Shown here: one piece after another, positions 33,457-44,023 of the stretch | Numbering within the stretch: position 1 is the first letter of the stretch | Layout of the letters: every line of letters begins with the position of its first letter | NCBI GenBank assembly: GCA_046328715.1 | Contig: JAXLWB010000047.1 | Span: 18,838-82,837 of the forward strand | Reading direction: 5' to 3' | Origin: JAXLWB01 sp046328715 | GTDB lineage: Bacteria; Chloroflexota; Anaerolineae; Caldilineales; Caldilineaceae | Length of the DNA: 64,000 bases | Program-made: the position numbers and the translations under genes | The notes under the pieces: generated by a model | Databases searched by the model: none | What the model was told of the DNA's origin: nothing | What the model saw: the letters and a program-made list of their open reading frames with translations, nothing else

Positions 33457-34731
33457 CTACTTGACCATTTCCAATTCGCGCACAACTCCGTTGCTCTTCA
33501 CATTACCAGTCTTGTTGATGGTAATTTTGGCACGCAAATCGGTCAACCCTTGTGCTCCTTCGGGGCTCTGTACCCAAAAGCCCATCGCTCGTTCCATGCG
33601 GTCAAAATAGTGGCTAAAATCGGTGGCAGCGATGTCTACTCCCAAGTCATACTCGCCATCAAGCAAGGGCATCTCTAGTTCATACTCAATGCAGGCATAT
33701 TCGCCAGCTTCGAAATCGGGTGTCTCCATGTTGCGCCAACGGGTAGTTGTGTCATACACCATGCGTCCATCGACGGTGCGAATGGTAAACGAGAAAATGG
33801 GTGCCTTGGCCGCTTTGTGAAAGAGCGCTTCGACCTTGACATAGGCCGGCTCCCCTGTACGCAACACCGTAGTTGGCTCTTTGGCGGCGTTGTAGAGCGT
33901 TACCTTCATGATTTCCGCATCGAAGGTCATCACCCGTTCAGAGAGTCCACCTTCTGCAGGAACGACTTTGGCTGTGGTTTCGCGTGCTGCCTGGCGCACT
34001 GCATCGGAATAGGCGATCACGGCTTCGGCTGCGCTACCCTGGAAGATGTTGTTGCCCCGATACATCACCAAGCCCCGGTCACAGACTCGGCGTACGACAT
34101 CCATATTATGCGAAACGAAGATCAACGAGGTGCCTCGGCTGCGCCGCAATTCGTCCATGCGGGCGTAACACTTCTGCTGGAAGGCATAATCGCCCACCGC
34201 CAGCACTTCGTCTACGATCAGGACGTCCGGATCTATGTGGGCGGCAATCGCAAAACCCAGGCGGGCGTACATGCCCGAGGAGTAGCGTTTGACTGGCGTA
34301 TCAAGAAACTTGCTGATCCCCGAAAACTCGACAATGTCGTCAAAGCGCTGGGTAATCTCATGTCGCTTCATCCCCAGAATCGTGCCGTTGAGATAAACGT
34401 TCTCACGCCCACTCAGGTCAGGATGAAAGCCTGCACCCAACTCGATCAAGGCAGAATAGCGACCATTGACCTTAATGTGCCCCGTCGTAGGATGGGTTAC
34501 CCCGGAGAGCAACTTGAGGATGGTCGTCTTGCCTGCGCCATTGGGACCGATGATACCAATCGACTCTCCCGGTTCCAGCGCAAAGGAGACATCGTTCACG
34601 GCTAGGTGAAAGCTTTCGGGATGCTTGTTGTTGGAGAGACTGAGCGCCTCGCGGATGCTGGGCAACCATTGTCCGATCCGGTATTTTTTGGTTACGTTTT
34701 GAAATTCAATTGCTGGTGCCATGATATTCAT
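33457..34731 (-). CDS. wzt: Polysaccharide ABC exporter ATPase with Wzt_C substrate-binding domain
   Basis: ATPase of the ABC-dependent O-antigen/teichoic acid export family. Seen: Walker A GPNGAGKTT at 62-70, family block SALIELGAGFHPDLSGREN at 93-111, signature YSSGM at 150-154, Walker B LIVDEV at 171-176 and the switch His in FVSHNMD. After about residue 255 comes a beta-rich C-terminal domain of 165 residues (VYDTTTRWRN, FEAGEYACIEYELEMPLLDG), as in Wzt proteins that read the glycan end. The partner permease lies upstream across a 144-bp gap. An alternative ATG three codons in is possible. Confidence 0.93.
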   Translation of the reverse strand: MNIMAPAIEFQNVTKKYRIGQWLPSIREALSLSNNKHPESFHLAVNDVSFALEPGESIGIIGPNGAGKTTILKLLSGVTHPTTGHIKVNGRYSALIELGAGFHPDLSGRENVYLNGTILGMKRHEITQRFDDIVEFSGISKFLDTPVKRYSSGMYARLGFAIAAHIDPDVLIVDEVLAVGDYAFQQKCYARMDELRRSRGTSLIFVSHNMDVVRRVCDRGLVMYRGNNIFQGSAAEAVIAYSDAVRQAARETTAKVVPAEGGLSERVMTFDAEIMKVTLYNAAKEPTTVLRTGEPAYVKVEALFHKAAKAPIFSFTIRTVDGRMVYDTTTRWRNMETPDFEAGEYACIEYELEMPLLDGEYDLGVDIAATDFSHYFDRMERAMGFWVQSPEGAQGLTDLRAKITINKTGNVKSNGVVRELEMVK

Positions 34732-34741
34732 TAGCTAAAAC

Positions 34742-34815
34742 TTGACCGGCATTTTTCTATCATGCATGCCGACAAGTGGTTGATCCGAGTTCCTGAACCG
34801 TAAAATGCCGGTCAA
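34742..34815. repeat. 14-bp inverted repeat in the wzm-wzt gap
   Basis: TTGACCGGCATTTT (34742-34755) and its exact complement (34802-34815) are separated by 46 bases. It lies between wzm and wzt, which in most loci overlap or touch, so it could lower wzt expression, form a processing site, or be a small mobile repeat. No U-run typical of an intrinsic terminator. Confidence 0.6.
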
Positions 34816-34875
34816 ATTGGTGCAATCAGTATAAACGGTTAAGGTTGTAACAGAATTGTCAATTTGCTAACGATA

Positions 34876-35661
34876 CTATACAACGTCAGCAAATTGAAAC
34901 TCGACTCGTTTGAAAAATCGATAACCAAAGACAAGTGCCACTGCCGCGATCACGGCGGAAATGATCAGGTAGTAGCCAGGTGCCTGCTGTTTGAGCAAAA
35001 TGTCTCGATAGGAGACGATGATGCCAGCCATCGGGTTGATAAAGTAGTAGGGACGCAGCCACTCGGGCACCTGTTCTACCGGGTAGATGATCGGCGAGGC
35101 GTAGAGCCAAATCTGCAAGCCGAGGGCGATGATATGTTTCACATCGCGGTAGAAGACATTCAGCGCACCGCCGATAAAGCCCAAGCCGATGGTCAGACAG
35201 AGCTGCGTTGCCAAGATCAACGGAAAGAAGATCAACAAGCCAAGATTGACGGGAACCCGGTAGGCGATGATGAAGATCGCCATCAAGACCAGTGCGATCG
35301 CAAAGTCGAGCAGGCGGGCTAGCATGGACGCGATTGGTAAAATCTCGCGTGGAAAGTAGATCTTGCTGACCAGATTCATGTTGGCCACCAACGAGTCGGT
35401 CATGTCGCTGATCGAGCTTGTGAAGAGCGTCCAAGGCGCCATCGCCGTGTAGGAGAAGACGATATAGGGCAGATTGCCTGTATCGATCTTCACAAAGCGC
35501 GTAAAGATGATGCTGAAGATGATGGCGGTTGCCGTCGGTTGCAGGATCGCCCACAACCCACCCAAGATCGACTGCTTGTAGCGGGCACGGATCGTGCGCA
35601 AGGTCCAGGCGGCAAGAAGTTCACGATTGTTATAAAGTGTAGAGAGATTGGTTGTTTCCAT
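34876..35661 (-). CDS. wzm: Polysaccharide ABC exporter permease
   Basis: ABC-2 type permease that pairs with Wzt to move lipid-linked polymer out of the cytoplasm. Seen: cytoplasmic N-terminal helix with LLAAWTLRTIRARYKQSILG, then GLWAILQPTATAIIFSIIF and six hydrophobic segments, with FYRDVKHIIALGLQIWLYASPIIYP (split here as FYRDVKHI and WLYASPIIYP) near 170-193, all hallmarks of Wzm/TagG. 261 residues, the usual length. Preceded 14 bp upstream by the BNR protein gene. Confidence 0.93.
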   Translation of the reverse strand: METTNLSTLYNNRELLAAWTLRTIRARYKQSILGGLWAILQPTATAIIFSIIFTRFVKIDTGNLPYIVFSYTAMAPWTLFTSSISDMTDSLVANMNLVSKIYFPREILPIASMLARLLDFAIALVLMAIFIIAYRVPVNLGLLIFFPLILATQLCLTIGLGFIGGALNVFYRDVKHIIALGLQIWLYASPIIYPVEQVPEWLRPYYFINPMAGIIVSYRDILLKQQAPGYYLIISAVIAAVALVFGYRFFKRVEFQFADVV

Positions 35662-35675
35662 AATTGCGTTAACTG

Positions 35676-37214
35676 TTAAAATCGTTGCTTGCGCCTGCTC
35701 TGCCAGAGCGCAGTGAGCATCAGAATGAGACCGACAGGAACCAGGCCGATCAACAATACTTGACCCGGTCCGTTTGCATTTTGGGGCGAAGCAGTGGTTT
35801 GTGGCTCAGTTGACGAAACTGGTAGCGCAGTTGGTATTATAGTTGCTGTGGCGGCTGACTCTGTCTCGGTTGCTACAGGTGTTGCAGTGGTCTGCACTGT
35901 TGGCTCGACCAGCGGCAACGGCACCACAGGTAGTTCACTCGCCTCAAGCTTGCGGCTGGAAAACCAGACATTCGGCTGACGGCGACCGGGGTCCGTCCGC
36001 CAGGTGATCAGCACTTGATTACCCTGGCTAATCACGGCATCGGCGTCGTAGGGGTCGAACGAGTTGGTAACCTCATCTCGGTATTCACCGGAGACGACAG
36101 CACGCACGCTATCCCACTGGCCACCTTTCCAACTCGAATACCACATGCCGTGCAGATCGAGCTTGCCATCGATGCCGCCAGGAATACGTTGGCCGAAGAA
36201 GACGTAGAGATGTTGCTCGCTATCAATCACAAAGGAAAAGTGGCCGTTGCGTCCGATATGGTTGACAAAAGGACGCACCGGGCGTGTCCAGCTTTTGCCG
36301 CCATCGCTGGAACGGATCATCCAATGGACAGGGGCTGTCTGCTCATCCAAGCCGTTGTTGTAGAGAATGATCACCTGACCTTGATACTCAACCACTGCGG
36401 GAATGGCGATGCCCAATCCCACATTTTTGTCAAGCGTCATCGGGTCGCTCCAACCGCCTTCGAGAATATCTTCAAGCTGGGCGTAAAAGCCGGTTACGTT
36501 CTGTCCTTGTACATTCGTCACATTCCAGACAATATGCAACGTTCCCGACTGGCCCAGGTAGAGATCAAAGTCAAAGACCTTATCCTTGAGATTGTAGGTT
36601 GAATAGATCAGCTCCGGGTCGCTCCAGGTTTCGCCATTGTCCGCCGAGCGCACCGAGTACAGGCTATCGCCGTCCTGCAAATTTCCGCTATAAACCATCA
36701 CGAAATGACCACTGCCATCACTGACCATTCCTGCTACGTTCGGTGTGATCGCCTTAGGTCCAATCTCTATCGGCTCGGCCCAAGCTCGCGCACTGCCTGC
36801 TAGGGCGGCTGGGGCGTAGGTATAAAAAATGCTAGCATCCGCATCGTCGCCACCGAAGAAGATCAGATGGATGATGCCTTGACCATCAAGATAGGCATCC
36901 ATCACACGAGCTTGTTCTTTAAGTGGTGAAAGGAGGATGTCGATTGGATTGCTCCAGCCGATGTCGGCCCGCCAGCGACTATAGATGATCGCCTTGCCAG
37001 TGTCCCCAGCGTCCGTGCCTTGTGATGCAAAGGCATGCACCGTCCGATTCTGATCGGCGAGCAAAATCGGCGGCAACGTGTCGGGCAGGTACCCTGGAAT
37101 ATGCTGTTGCGCTGCCCATCCATTCATCTGCGCGCTCACTGTGCCAGCAAATGGAATTGCCAGAAGTGCAATTAGGATGAAGTTAAGCAAGAATCTAACA
37201 AGCGAACGCGTCAT
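35676..37214 (-). CDS. Secreted BNR/sialidase-like beta-propeller with C-terminal anchor
   Basis: Start ATG 37214 gives a clear signal peptide (basic Met-Thr-Arg, then FLLNFILIALLAIPFAGTVS, cleavage near SAQ); the longer frame to 37523 has no such start. Residues 30-440 contain repeated blades with Asp-box-like patterns (SADNGETWSDPEL, SSDGGKSWTRPV, WRTDPGRRQPNVWF). A Thr/Pro/Ala spacer follows, then one membrane helix and a basic tail (WQSRRKQRF). No classical sialidase Arg triad could be confirmed. It may bind or trim the glycan exported by the adjacent Wzm/Wzt. 512 residues. Confidence 0.8.
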   Translation of the reverse strand: MTRSLVRFLLNFILIALLAIPFAGTVSAQMNGWAAQQHIPGYLPDTLPPILLADQNRTVHAFASQGTDAGDTGKAIIYSRWRADIGWSNPIDILLSPLKEQARVMDAYLDGQGIIHLIFFGGDDADASIFYTYAPAALAGSARAWAEPIEIGPKAITPNVAGMVSDGSGHFVMVYSGNLQDGDSLYSVRSADNGETWSDPELIYSTYNLKDKVFDFDLYLGQSGTLHIVWNVTNVQGQNVTGFYAQLEDILEGGWSDPMTLDKNVGLGIAIPAVVEYQGQVIILYNNGLDEQTAPVHWMIRSSDGGKSWTRPVRPFVNHIGRNGHFSFVIDSEQHLYVFFGQRIPGGIDGKLDLHGMWYSSWKGGQWDSVRAVVSGEYRDEVTNSFDPYDADAVISQGNQVLITWRTDPGRRQPNVWFSSRKLEASELPVVPLPLVEPTVQTTATPVATETESAATATIIPTALPVSSTEPQTTASPQNANGPGQVLLIGLVPVGLILMLTALWQSRRKQRF

Positions 37215-37222
37215 AACCAAGT

Positions 37223-37591
37223 TTAAGGAGCGGCTCCGAACGACACCAAGACAATCCCGCAGCAGATCAGCCCTAACCCTGCCCAACGTAGCGGCGGGAT
37301 CGCTTCCCCCAGGAAGAAGCCGGAGACCAGCGCAATCAAGACAAAATTCAAGGCCAGGAAAGGATAGGCGTAACTTAAGTCCATACGTTTGAGCACGGCA
37401 ATCCACGAAATCGCCCCTAGCCCATAAAGCGCCAACCCCAATAAGGTCAGCGGCGACTGAAACATCGTCGGCAGGACCACCATAAACGGTAACTTGAAAG
37501 GTGCAGCATGAGTGACACCCCACTTAATCGACACCTGTCCGCCCACTCCTGCAACCACAGATACAACAATCAACAACCAATTCGGTACCAT
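37223..37591 (-). CDS. Half-size EamA/ArnE-like membrane protein
   Basis: 122 residues with four hydrophobic helices (LLIVVSVVAGVGGQVSIKWG; LTLLGLALYGLGAISWIAVL; AYPFLALNFVLIALVSGFFL; WAGLGLICCGIVLVSF). The pattern, including the conserved GQ-x-x-x-K in helix 1, the ALKRMDLSYAYPF-like loop (VLKRMDLSYAYPF) and GE in helix 3, fits small DMT proteins such as ArnE/ArnF that flip undecaprenyl-phosphate sugars and work as dimers. A second subunit gene was not seen in the window, so a homodimer is likely. Located 8 bp upstream of the BNR gene. Confidence 0.8.
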   Translation of the reverse strand: MVPNWLLIVVSVVAGVGGQVSIKWGVTHAAPFKLPFMVVLPTMFQSPLTLLGLALYGLGAISWIAVLKRMDLSYAYPFLALNFVLIALVSGFFLGEAIPPLRWAGLGLICCGIVLVSFGAAP

Positions 37592-37658
37592 TAAAGCCTC
37601 AATCCTAATTTACAACAATTGTCCTTTGTAACCGTCTTGTGCAAGTCATAACAATCAG

Positions 37659-37787
37659 CCCCACCCTAGCCCTCCCCAAAACAGGGAGGGAACTGTGAAG
37701 GAGCAAATTTAGCCCTGTGGACAGAAGAGAAGACTAAATTCGTCCCGTGATTGTTCCCTCCCTTATCAGGGGAGGGTTAGGGTGGGG
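37659..37787. repeat. 129-bp inverted-repeat element, copy 2
   Basis: Ends at 37659-37677 and 37769-37787 are complementary over 19 bases with one wobble. The right part (37744-37769) is identical to copy 1 at 29987-30117, while the middle differs, and another short stem (37706-37712 with 37734-37740) occurs inside. The right end directly abuts the stop codon of the upstream gene (TAA at 37788-37790). Confidence 0.8.
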
Positions 37788-39410
37788 TTACTGTTTCGCA
37801 ATTTTAGCCATTGCCAAATGAATATTTTTTGCCGCCTGTAACTCCTGAAGTTGTTCATACCACCAGGCACGACCTTCAAGCTGGCTGTCCAAAAACGAGA
37901 CCGACTGCCATAGCTGCGCTGCTTCATCGATCTGCCCACGCACCGCCAACGCCTCGCCAAGCAATTGTCGGTTGGCTCGATGCTCAGGCGCAAGTTGGTA
38001 AGCGGACTGTAACATCTGTCCGGCTTTGTCGTAGTCGCCCTGTGCCAACGCAATTTGACCACTCCGTCGCAGCGCACTTTCGTTTTGCGCGTCGATGACC
38101 AAGGCGATCTGAAAGTAGCGCTCGGTTGCGTCGAGATTGACGCCATCCGGTTTGCGTCGCAATCGATCCTGAACGCCCCAGATTTGATAATTATAGACGC
38201 TCAATTCTGCCTTGCTTTGGTCGATTGCCGCCAGGTTGGCAAAGAGGGCAGAACGAAGTTTTGCACCGTTTAACCAGATCCCAACTGCGATCAGCGCCAA
38301 CCCAATCCCTGCCCATGTCATGTATCTCAACTCGTTGCGTTCTTTCCGCTCACGACGGGATTGGTGGCGTGGTGAAGAGCGAACCAGCAGCGCAAAGGCA
38401 ATGGGTGCAAAGGTCAGCGGTACGGTCGAGTAGGCGTAAAGCTCTGCATCTAACAAACCATATACAAATAAGGTGATTGTGCTAGCAATCGACGCCAAAC
38501 GCAACTCCTGCAGATCACGAGTATGCGCAGGCAACGCTTCCATCGCTACCATGACTGCCAGCACAAGCATGCCTGCCATCGCCAACGCACCGAGCCAGCC
38601 CTGCTCCGTTCCCACCTGTAAAAGGAGGTTATGTACATGCGGCTGATTGGCAACGTGGCTAATGTAGACATAACTGGCAAGCGCCATCGGTACACTGCCC
38701 AGTCCACTGCCAGTAAAAGGATAATCACTCATCAACGCAATCGCGTTATTCCACAACTCCCGCCGTCCTAAGATATCGCTGTCGGGATGTAGATGGAGCA
38801 TTGCACCCACTTGGGAGGCCACTGAGGGCATGATCACAAACAAACCGTAACCAATCAGAGCTAACAAGCCCAGCGACCAAATCAGCCAGCGTATCAGGCG
38901 CACGCTAGACGCTTGTACATTTTGCTCTACAAGTAGCCAGAAAAGCAGTGCCATCGCTCCACCAGCTAGCAGGCTAAGCATGGCTCCCCGTTCGCGTGTG
39001 GCGAAGAGCCCAACTCCGCCAACTAGGACAAGCAGTACACTCAACAGCACCCAAGGCCACTGCTTGTTGCGCAGCGTTCGTAGCAGATTTGCCAACGGGA
39101 AAGGTAGCAGAATGGCCAATGCACTGCCGGTGATGCCACCAAAGGCATCATGTCCGCCCTGCCGTGTTGCCAAGTAGTAGACCGCCACAGCGCCTGCCAG
39201 CAGGCTCCCACCCCAGGCGGCGTACGGTGCAAATTGCATGCGCTGTTGGCGACCCAGTGTGCCGGCCACTACCACAGCGATTCCCCCAATAGCCAGAAAG
39301 GCAAAGCGCAAGAAGGCTACTTTTTGATCATAGGCCGCCCACAATCCCAAAATGGCTGTGGCGAGGAAGAGTGCGGCAAACCCAAGTAAGAAGGAAGATT
39401 TCTGGCTCAA
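37788..39410 (-). CDS. O-antigen ligase/polymerase-like membrane protein with C-terminal TPRs
   Basis: Residues 1-365 hold about ten hydrophobic helices and the family loop FTGSGLGSVPMALASYVYIS with HVHNLLLQVGTEQGWLG, the Wzy/WaaL (Wzy_C) signature. After a last helix near 365-385 come TPR-like repeats (ALRRSGQIALAQGDYDKAGQ; LLGEALAVRGQIDEAAQLW), outside or inside depending on topology. Start is TTG at 39410, because the frame is closed by a stop four codons upstream and no ATG is available before the first helix. 540 residues. Second such enzyme in the locus. Confidence 0.83.
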   Translation of the reverse strand: MSQKSSFLLGFAALFLATAILGLWAAYDQKVAFLRFAFLAIGGIAVVVAGTLGRQQRMQFAPYAAWGGSLLAGAVAVYYLATRQGGHDAFGGITGSALAILLPFPLANLLRTLRNKQWPWVLLSVLLVLVGGVGLFATRERGAMLSLLAGGAMALLFWLLVEQNVQASSVRLIRWLIWSLGLLALIGYGLFVIMPSVASQVGAMLHLHPDSDILGRRELWNNAIALMSDYPFTGSGLGSVPMALASYVYISHVANQPHVHNLLLQVGTEQGWLGALAMAGMLVLAVMVAMEALPAHTRDLQELRLASIASTITLFVYGLLDAELYAYSTVPLTFAPIAFALLVRSSPRHQSRRERKERNELRYMTWAGIGLALIAVGIWLNGAKLRSALFANLAAIDQSKAELSVYNYQIWGVQDRLRRKPDGVNLDATERYFQIALVIDAQNESALRRSGQIALAQGDYDKAGQMLQSAYQLAPEHRANRQLLGEALAVRGQIDEAAQLWQSVSFLDSQLEGRAWWYEQLQELQAAKNIHLAMAKIAKQ

Positions 39411-39519
39411 CGTGATTAACTATGACTCTTGGTCTGCACAGGTCGGTTCAAACAAGGCGAACCCTTACCTGGATGTCTGACTCAAGCTCTCGATAATATG
39501 TGTAACGGCTCTAGACAAT

Positions 39520-39547
39520 CGAAAGGCGAGGATATCCTCGCCTTTCG
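39520..39547. terminator. 28-bp perfect palindrome after the radical SAM gene
   Basis: CGAAAGGCGAGGAT and its complement meet without spacer at 39520-39547, 55 bases after the radical SAM stop on the minus strand. As RNA it gives a 12-bp stem with a tetraloop. A weak A/T stretch follows. A terminator is the simplest reading; a dimeric-protein operator for the downstream gene is the alternative. Confidence 0.55.
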
Positions 39548-39602
39548 GGCAATGCCGATCTAGATCGTAAGCGTAACCCTCTGGCAATCTCTCTGCAATT
39601 GG

Positions 39603-41309
<1,707 letters not shown>

Positions 41310-41386
41310 TGTATCCTCTCCAACGGGTCACGTTATCTATGTATGCTCGGGATGAAGATCTAGCTTCATCCCACCTCTCATCTCAC

Positions 41387-42637
41387 CTAGGCGGCCACAG
41401 AGGGTTTCGGTTCAGGGCTCACACGCCCTACTTCCATCTTATCCTTGCCACGCAGATCGCTGGCAACCAGCTTCTCGCGTTGGCTAAGGGTCTCCAATAC
41501 CTGAATCTGAATGCGTGCGATCATCAACTGCACACCCATTAGGCACAAGCCAGCACTCGCTAAATAGTAGAACCAAAGGCGCTCCATCGCCATGCCCTGC
41601 CAGCCCAGCACCAGGCTCACCAGCCCTACGATCACGCCTACGCCCAAGCTGCCAAGCCCGATCCAGCCAAAATGCTTCTCCAATCCTGGAAAGATTGGCT
41701 GACCGAGTAGTCCTTGGCGAATCGGAGTTTTGTGAAACAAACCAACAAAGTAGTTGAAACTCAGCCCAAGGGCCAAAATGCTAACGCCAGCGACGGCCAT
41801 CACCATGGCTAGAAAGAGACTAAACGCTGCGCCCGCGCCTAAGAATGTAACACCTTGAATCCGTTGGCTGATCAGCCAAAGGGCAATCAGGACCGCAACG
41901 CCGAAGCTGCCCACGCCAAACAATCCTAATGGACGTACAGGGTTATAGTGGAGGGCCGTCTCGACAATCGACTGGGCAAAACGCACACCGTCGTGAACAA
42001 CACTCAATTTGGAGCGTCCGACTCGTTCGCTGTAGGGGATCGCCACCTCAATCATGTTCATCTTTTCGTGAAGGGCACGGGTGCTCATGACTGGGGTCAG
42101 ATTGAGACCGTCCGGTAGTGGATAAAGCCGCGCCAGATCGCGCTTGCGAAAGATGCGCATGCCACTGGCAGAATCAGTAATCCGTTGTGCGCTGATCAAG
42201 CTGACCAAATTGGCGAAGATAAAGTTGCCGATGCGACGCACCAATGGCATTTCACTCTTGGCACCCGCCATCCGTGAACCGATGACAATGTCAGCATTCT
42301 TCGCCACGGCTGCCTGGTAGAGCGCAGGAAAATATTCAGGAGGATAGGTACCGTCGGCATCCAAAAAGCCGATCCACTCGCCGGTTGCTGCCGCAAATCC
42401 GGTTTTGAGGGCTGCCCCGTAGCCTCCGTTCTTGGCGTGGCGGATCAAGCGCACTTCGTTGTTGCGGCTCACGACTTCTGCGGTTTTATCGCGTGAGCCA
42501 TCATCCACCACGATCAATTCGAGCGAATCGATCCCTACCTCGGGTAGTTTAGGGCGGATAGAAAGTACCCGTTCAATAATGGCGTTGATTCCATTTTCTT
42601 CGTTGTATGCTGGAATAACGATCGACAGTCTCGGCAT
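41387..42637 (-). CDS. Polyprenyl-phosphate glycosyltransferase-like GT2 with membrane domain
   Basis: DPM1/ArnC-type GT2. Seen: LSIVIPAYNEENGINAIIER, LIVVDDGSRDKTAEV, GYGAALKTGFAAATGEWIGF with LDADGTYPPE (DxD), then GSRMAGAKSEMP. After residue 230 four to five hydrophobic segments anchor it (FGVGSFGVAVLIALWLI; ILALGLSFNYFVGLF; LGSLGVGVIVGLVSLVLGW; LWFYYLASAGLCLMGVQLMI). Such enzymes make polyprenyl-phosphate sugars used outside the membrane. Good SD (GGGAG). A job as sugar supplier for the EamA/ArnE-like flippase at 37223 is a reasonable inference. 416 residues. Confidence 0.87.
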   Translation of the reverse strand: MPRLSIVIPAYNEENGINAIIERVLSIRPKLPEVGIDSLELIVVDDGSRDKTAEVVSRNNEVRLIRHAKNGGYGAALKTGFAAATGEWIGFLDADGTYPPEYFPALYQAAVAKNADIVIGSRMAGAKSEMPLVRRIGNFIFANLVSLISAQRITDSASGMRIFRKRDLARLYPLPDGLNLTPVMSTRALHEKMNMIEVAIPYSERVGRSKLSVVHDGVRFAQSIVETALHYNPVRPLGLFGVGSFGVAVLIALWLISQRIQGVTFLGAGAAFSLFLAMVMAVAGVSILALGLSFNYFVGLFHKTPIRQGLLGQPIFPGLEKHFGWIGLGSLGVGVIVGLVSLVLGWQGMAMERLWFYYLASAGLCLMGVQLMIARIQIQVLETLSQREKLVASDLRGKDKMEVGRVSPEPKPSVAA

Positions 42638-42682
42638 TTGACTCTCCCGGATTAGCTTAATAGCAATCTTATGCGAATTAAA

Positions 42683-43453
42683 TTAAAGGTAGATTTCTTT
42701 ATTGGGTTGACTTTCGGTTCCATCAATGGTCTTTAAGCTTCGTGCGGGCACGCCACCGACAACGGTGTGCGCTGGCACATCTTTGGTCACAACGGCACCG
42801 GCGGCCACAACCGCTCCCTCGCCGATGCGCACCCCATCGGTGATGACTGCACCTGCGCCGATCCATACGTCATCCTCGACTACGATGCCTTCGGCTGTAA
42901 TCCCCTGCTCGATGATCGGGCGGGAAGGGTCGTCGTAAACATGATTGACCGCCAACATTTGCACCAGTGGAGCGGTATAGACTCGGTCGCCAATCGAGAT
43001 GCCGCCTTGACCACGTAAGACGTTCATCTCGCCGATCAAACTCTCTTGCCCGATGTGGATATAGGCGTGGGGTAGCCCTCGAAAGTTGTAAACGTGCAGA
43101 ATCGATCCATGCATCACAAAGCTATTGTCACCAATTTTGATACCATTGGGACATGCGTGAAGGTAGACGCCTTGATCGAGGTAGACATTTTTCCCAAGTT
43201 GGATATAATCTGTATAGCGCAGTCGCACTCCTGCCTCGATCGCCGCCAATCCATCCATTTTGAGGATGGCACGATAGAGGATTGCACGGAGTCCGACGCC
43301 TATTACAGTAGGAACCCAACCGGCCAGCGACAAAATGATCTGCTCCCAAACATAACGCCCAGGGCTGCTTGCCTGACGTTCAATATAGGTCATGAACCCT
43401 TTATTGCGACTTGCAGGATTCTGCAAGGGATGTTTCTGTGCTGGCATCTGCAT
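42683..43453 (-). CDS. Left-handed beta-helix (hexapeptide) acyltransferase
   Basis: Trimeric acyltransferase of the maltose/NodL/WbbJ group, probably acetylating a sugar in the cytoplasm. Seen: about eight hexapeptide-like turns in two groups (IQLGKNVYLDQGVYL to IKIGDNSFVMHGS; then ISIGDRVYTAPLVQ, IVVEDDVWIGAGAVITDGV and RIGEGAVVAAGAVVTKDVPA), ending in the family tail VVGGVPARSL. Catalytic His candidate in LAVNHVYDD. I prefer ATG 43453; a TTG start nine codons earlier (43480) is possible. 256 residues. First minus-strand gene of the large locus beyond the divergent region. Confidence 0.85.
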   Translation of the reverse strand: MQMPAQKHPLQNPASRNKGFMTYIERQASSPGRYVWEQIILSLAGWVPTVIGVGLRAILYRAILKMDGLAAIEAGVRLRYTDYIQLGKNVYLDQGVYLHACPNGIKIGDNSFVMHGSILHVYNFRGLPHAYIHIGQESLIGEMNVLRGQGGISIGDRVYTAPLVQMLAVNHVYDDPSRPIIEQGITAEGIVVEDDVWIGAGAVITDGVRIGEGAVVAAGAVVTKDVPAHTVVGGVPARSLKTIDGTESQPNKEIYL

Positions 43454-44023
43454 CAATTCTCTAGAGTGACGATTTTTCAATGTAAAGCGTATTAATGATA
43501 TTCACGAATCCAGTATATCAAGTATAAAAATCCGAGTGATTACAAGGTACTTACACGTAGAAAACTTTAAATCGTATAGTAAACGTCTGGTTTTCAACCC
43601 AGTATTGTTTGCCTTACAGTAGAGATTCGTTGCTTACAAGACAGGCTAATTTTTCGAAATGATGTTAAACTAAAACTGCCAGTCTGAGCGTCCCCTATTT
43701 CGCTTAAACCTTGTTCCCACAAAATCCATTGCAATCTGAACAAGTAAGGTATAAAAATCTATTAACATTAATTTGAAAAATGTAAGAATTTAGAAACAAC
43801 TTTTACTTACATTTGTGTTAAACTGGTTTCGCATGAACTTGCGCGGCAGTGTAGCTGTACCAGAACTGTTGCCTGCACATGTGGACTCTTGCTTGCCTTG
43901 ATTGAGTGGTTTCAACACTCTGTTGCGTAAGTTCTGCAAAACCAACCGCGTCTTTTGTCGTATTTCGACGTCATTTACTTTAACCCAATCTTTGGTGACC
44001 CGACGTTCGTGAGGAGTCATCCT
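43454..44023. other. AT-rich divergent promoter region
   Basis: Separates the minus-strand acyltransferase from the small plus-strand gene, so it should carry promoters in both directions. Seen: a 9-bp perfect inverted repeat AAATGTAAG (43778-43786) and its complement (43806-43814), a possible operator or small terminator, and a GAGGAG ribosome site at 44011-44016. A minus-strand frame over 43790-44020 has no coding character. No promoter elements can be assigned firmly. Confidence 0.5.

Noticed and set aside
33817..34605. 262-codon plus-strand frame antisense to wzt
   Set aside because: Fully inside a gene with intact Walker motifs; the translation shows no recognisable fold.
37215..37523. 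103-residue N-terminal extension of the BNR protein
   Set aside because: It overlaps the EamA-like gene and would bury the signal peptide; the ATG at 37214 gives a textbook signal sequence.
43790..44020. Minus-strand frame of 76 codons in the divergent region
   Set aside because: No ribosome site, unbalanced composition, and it overlaps the promoter and ribosome site of the plus-strand small gene.
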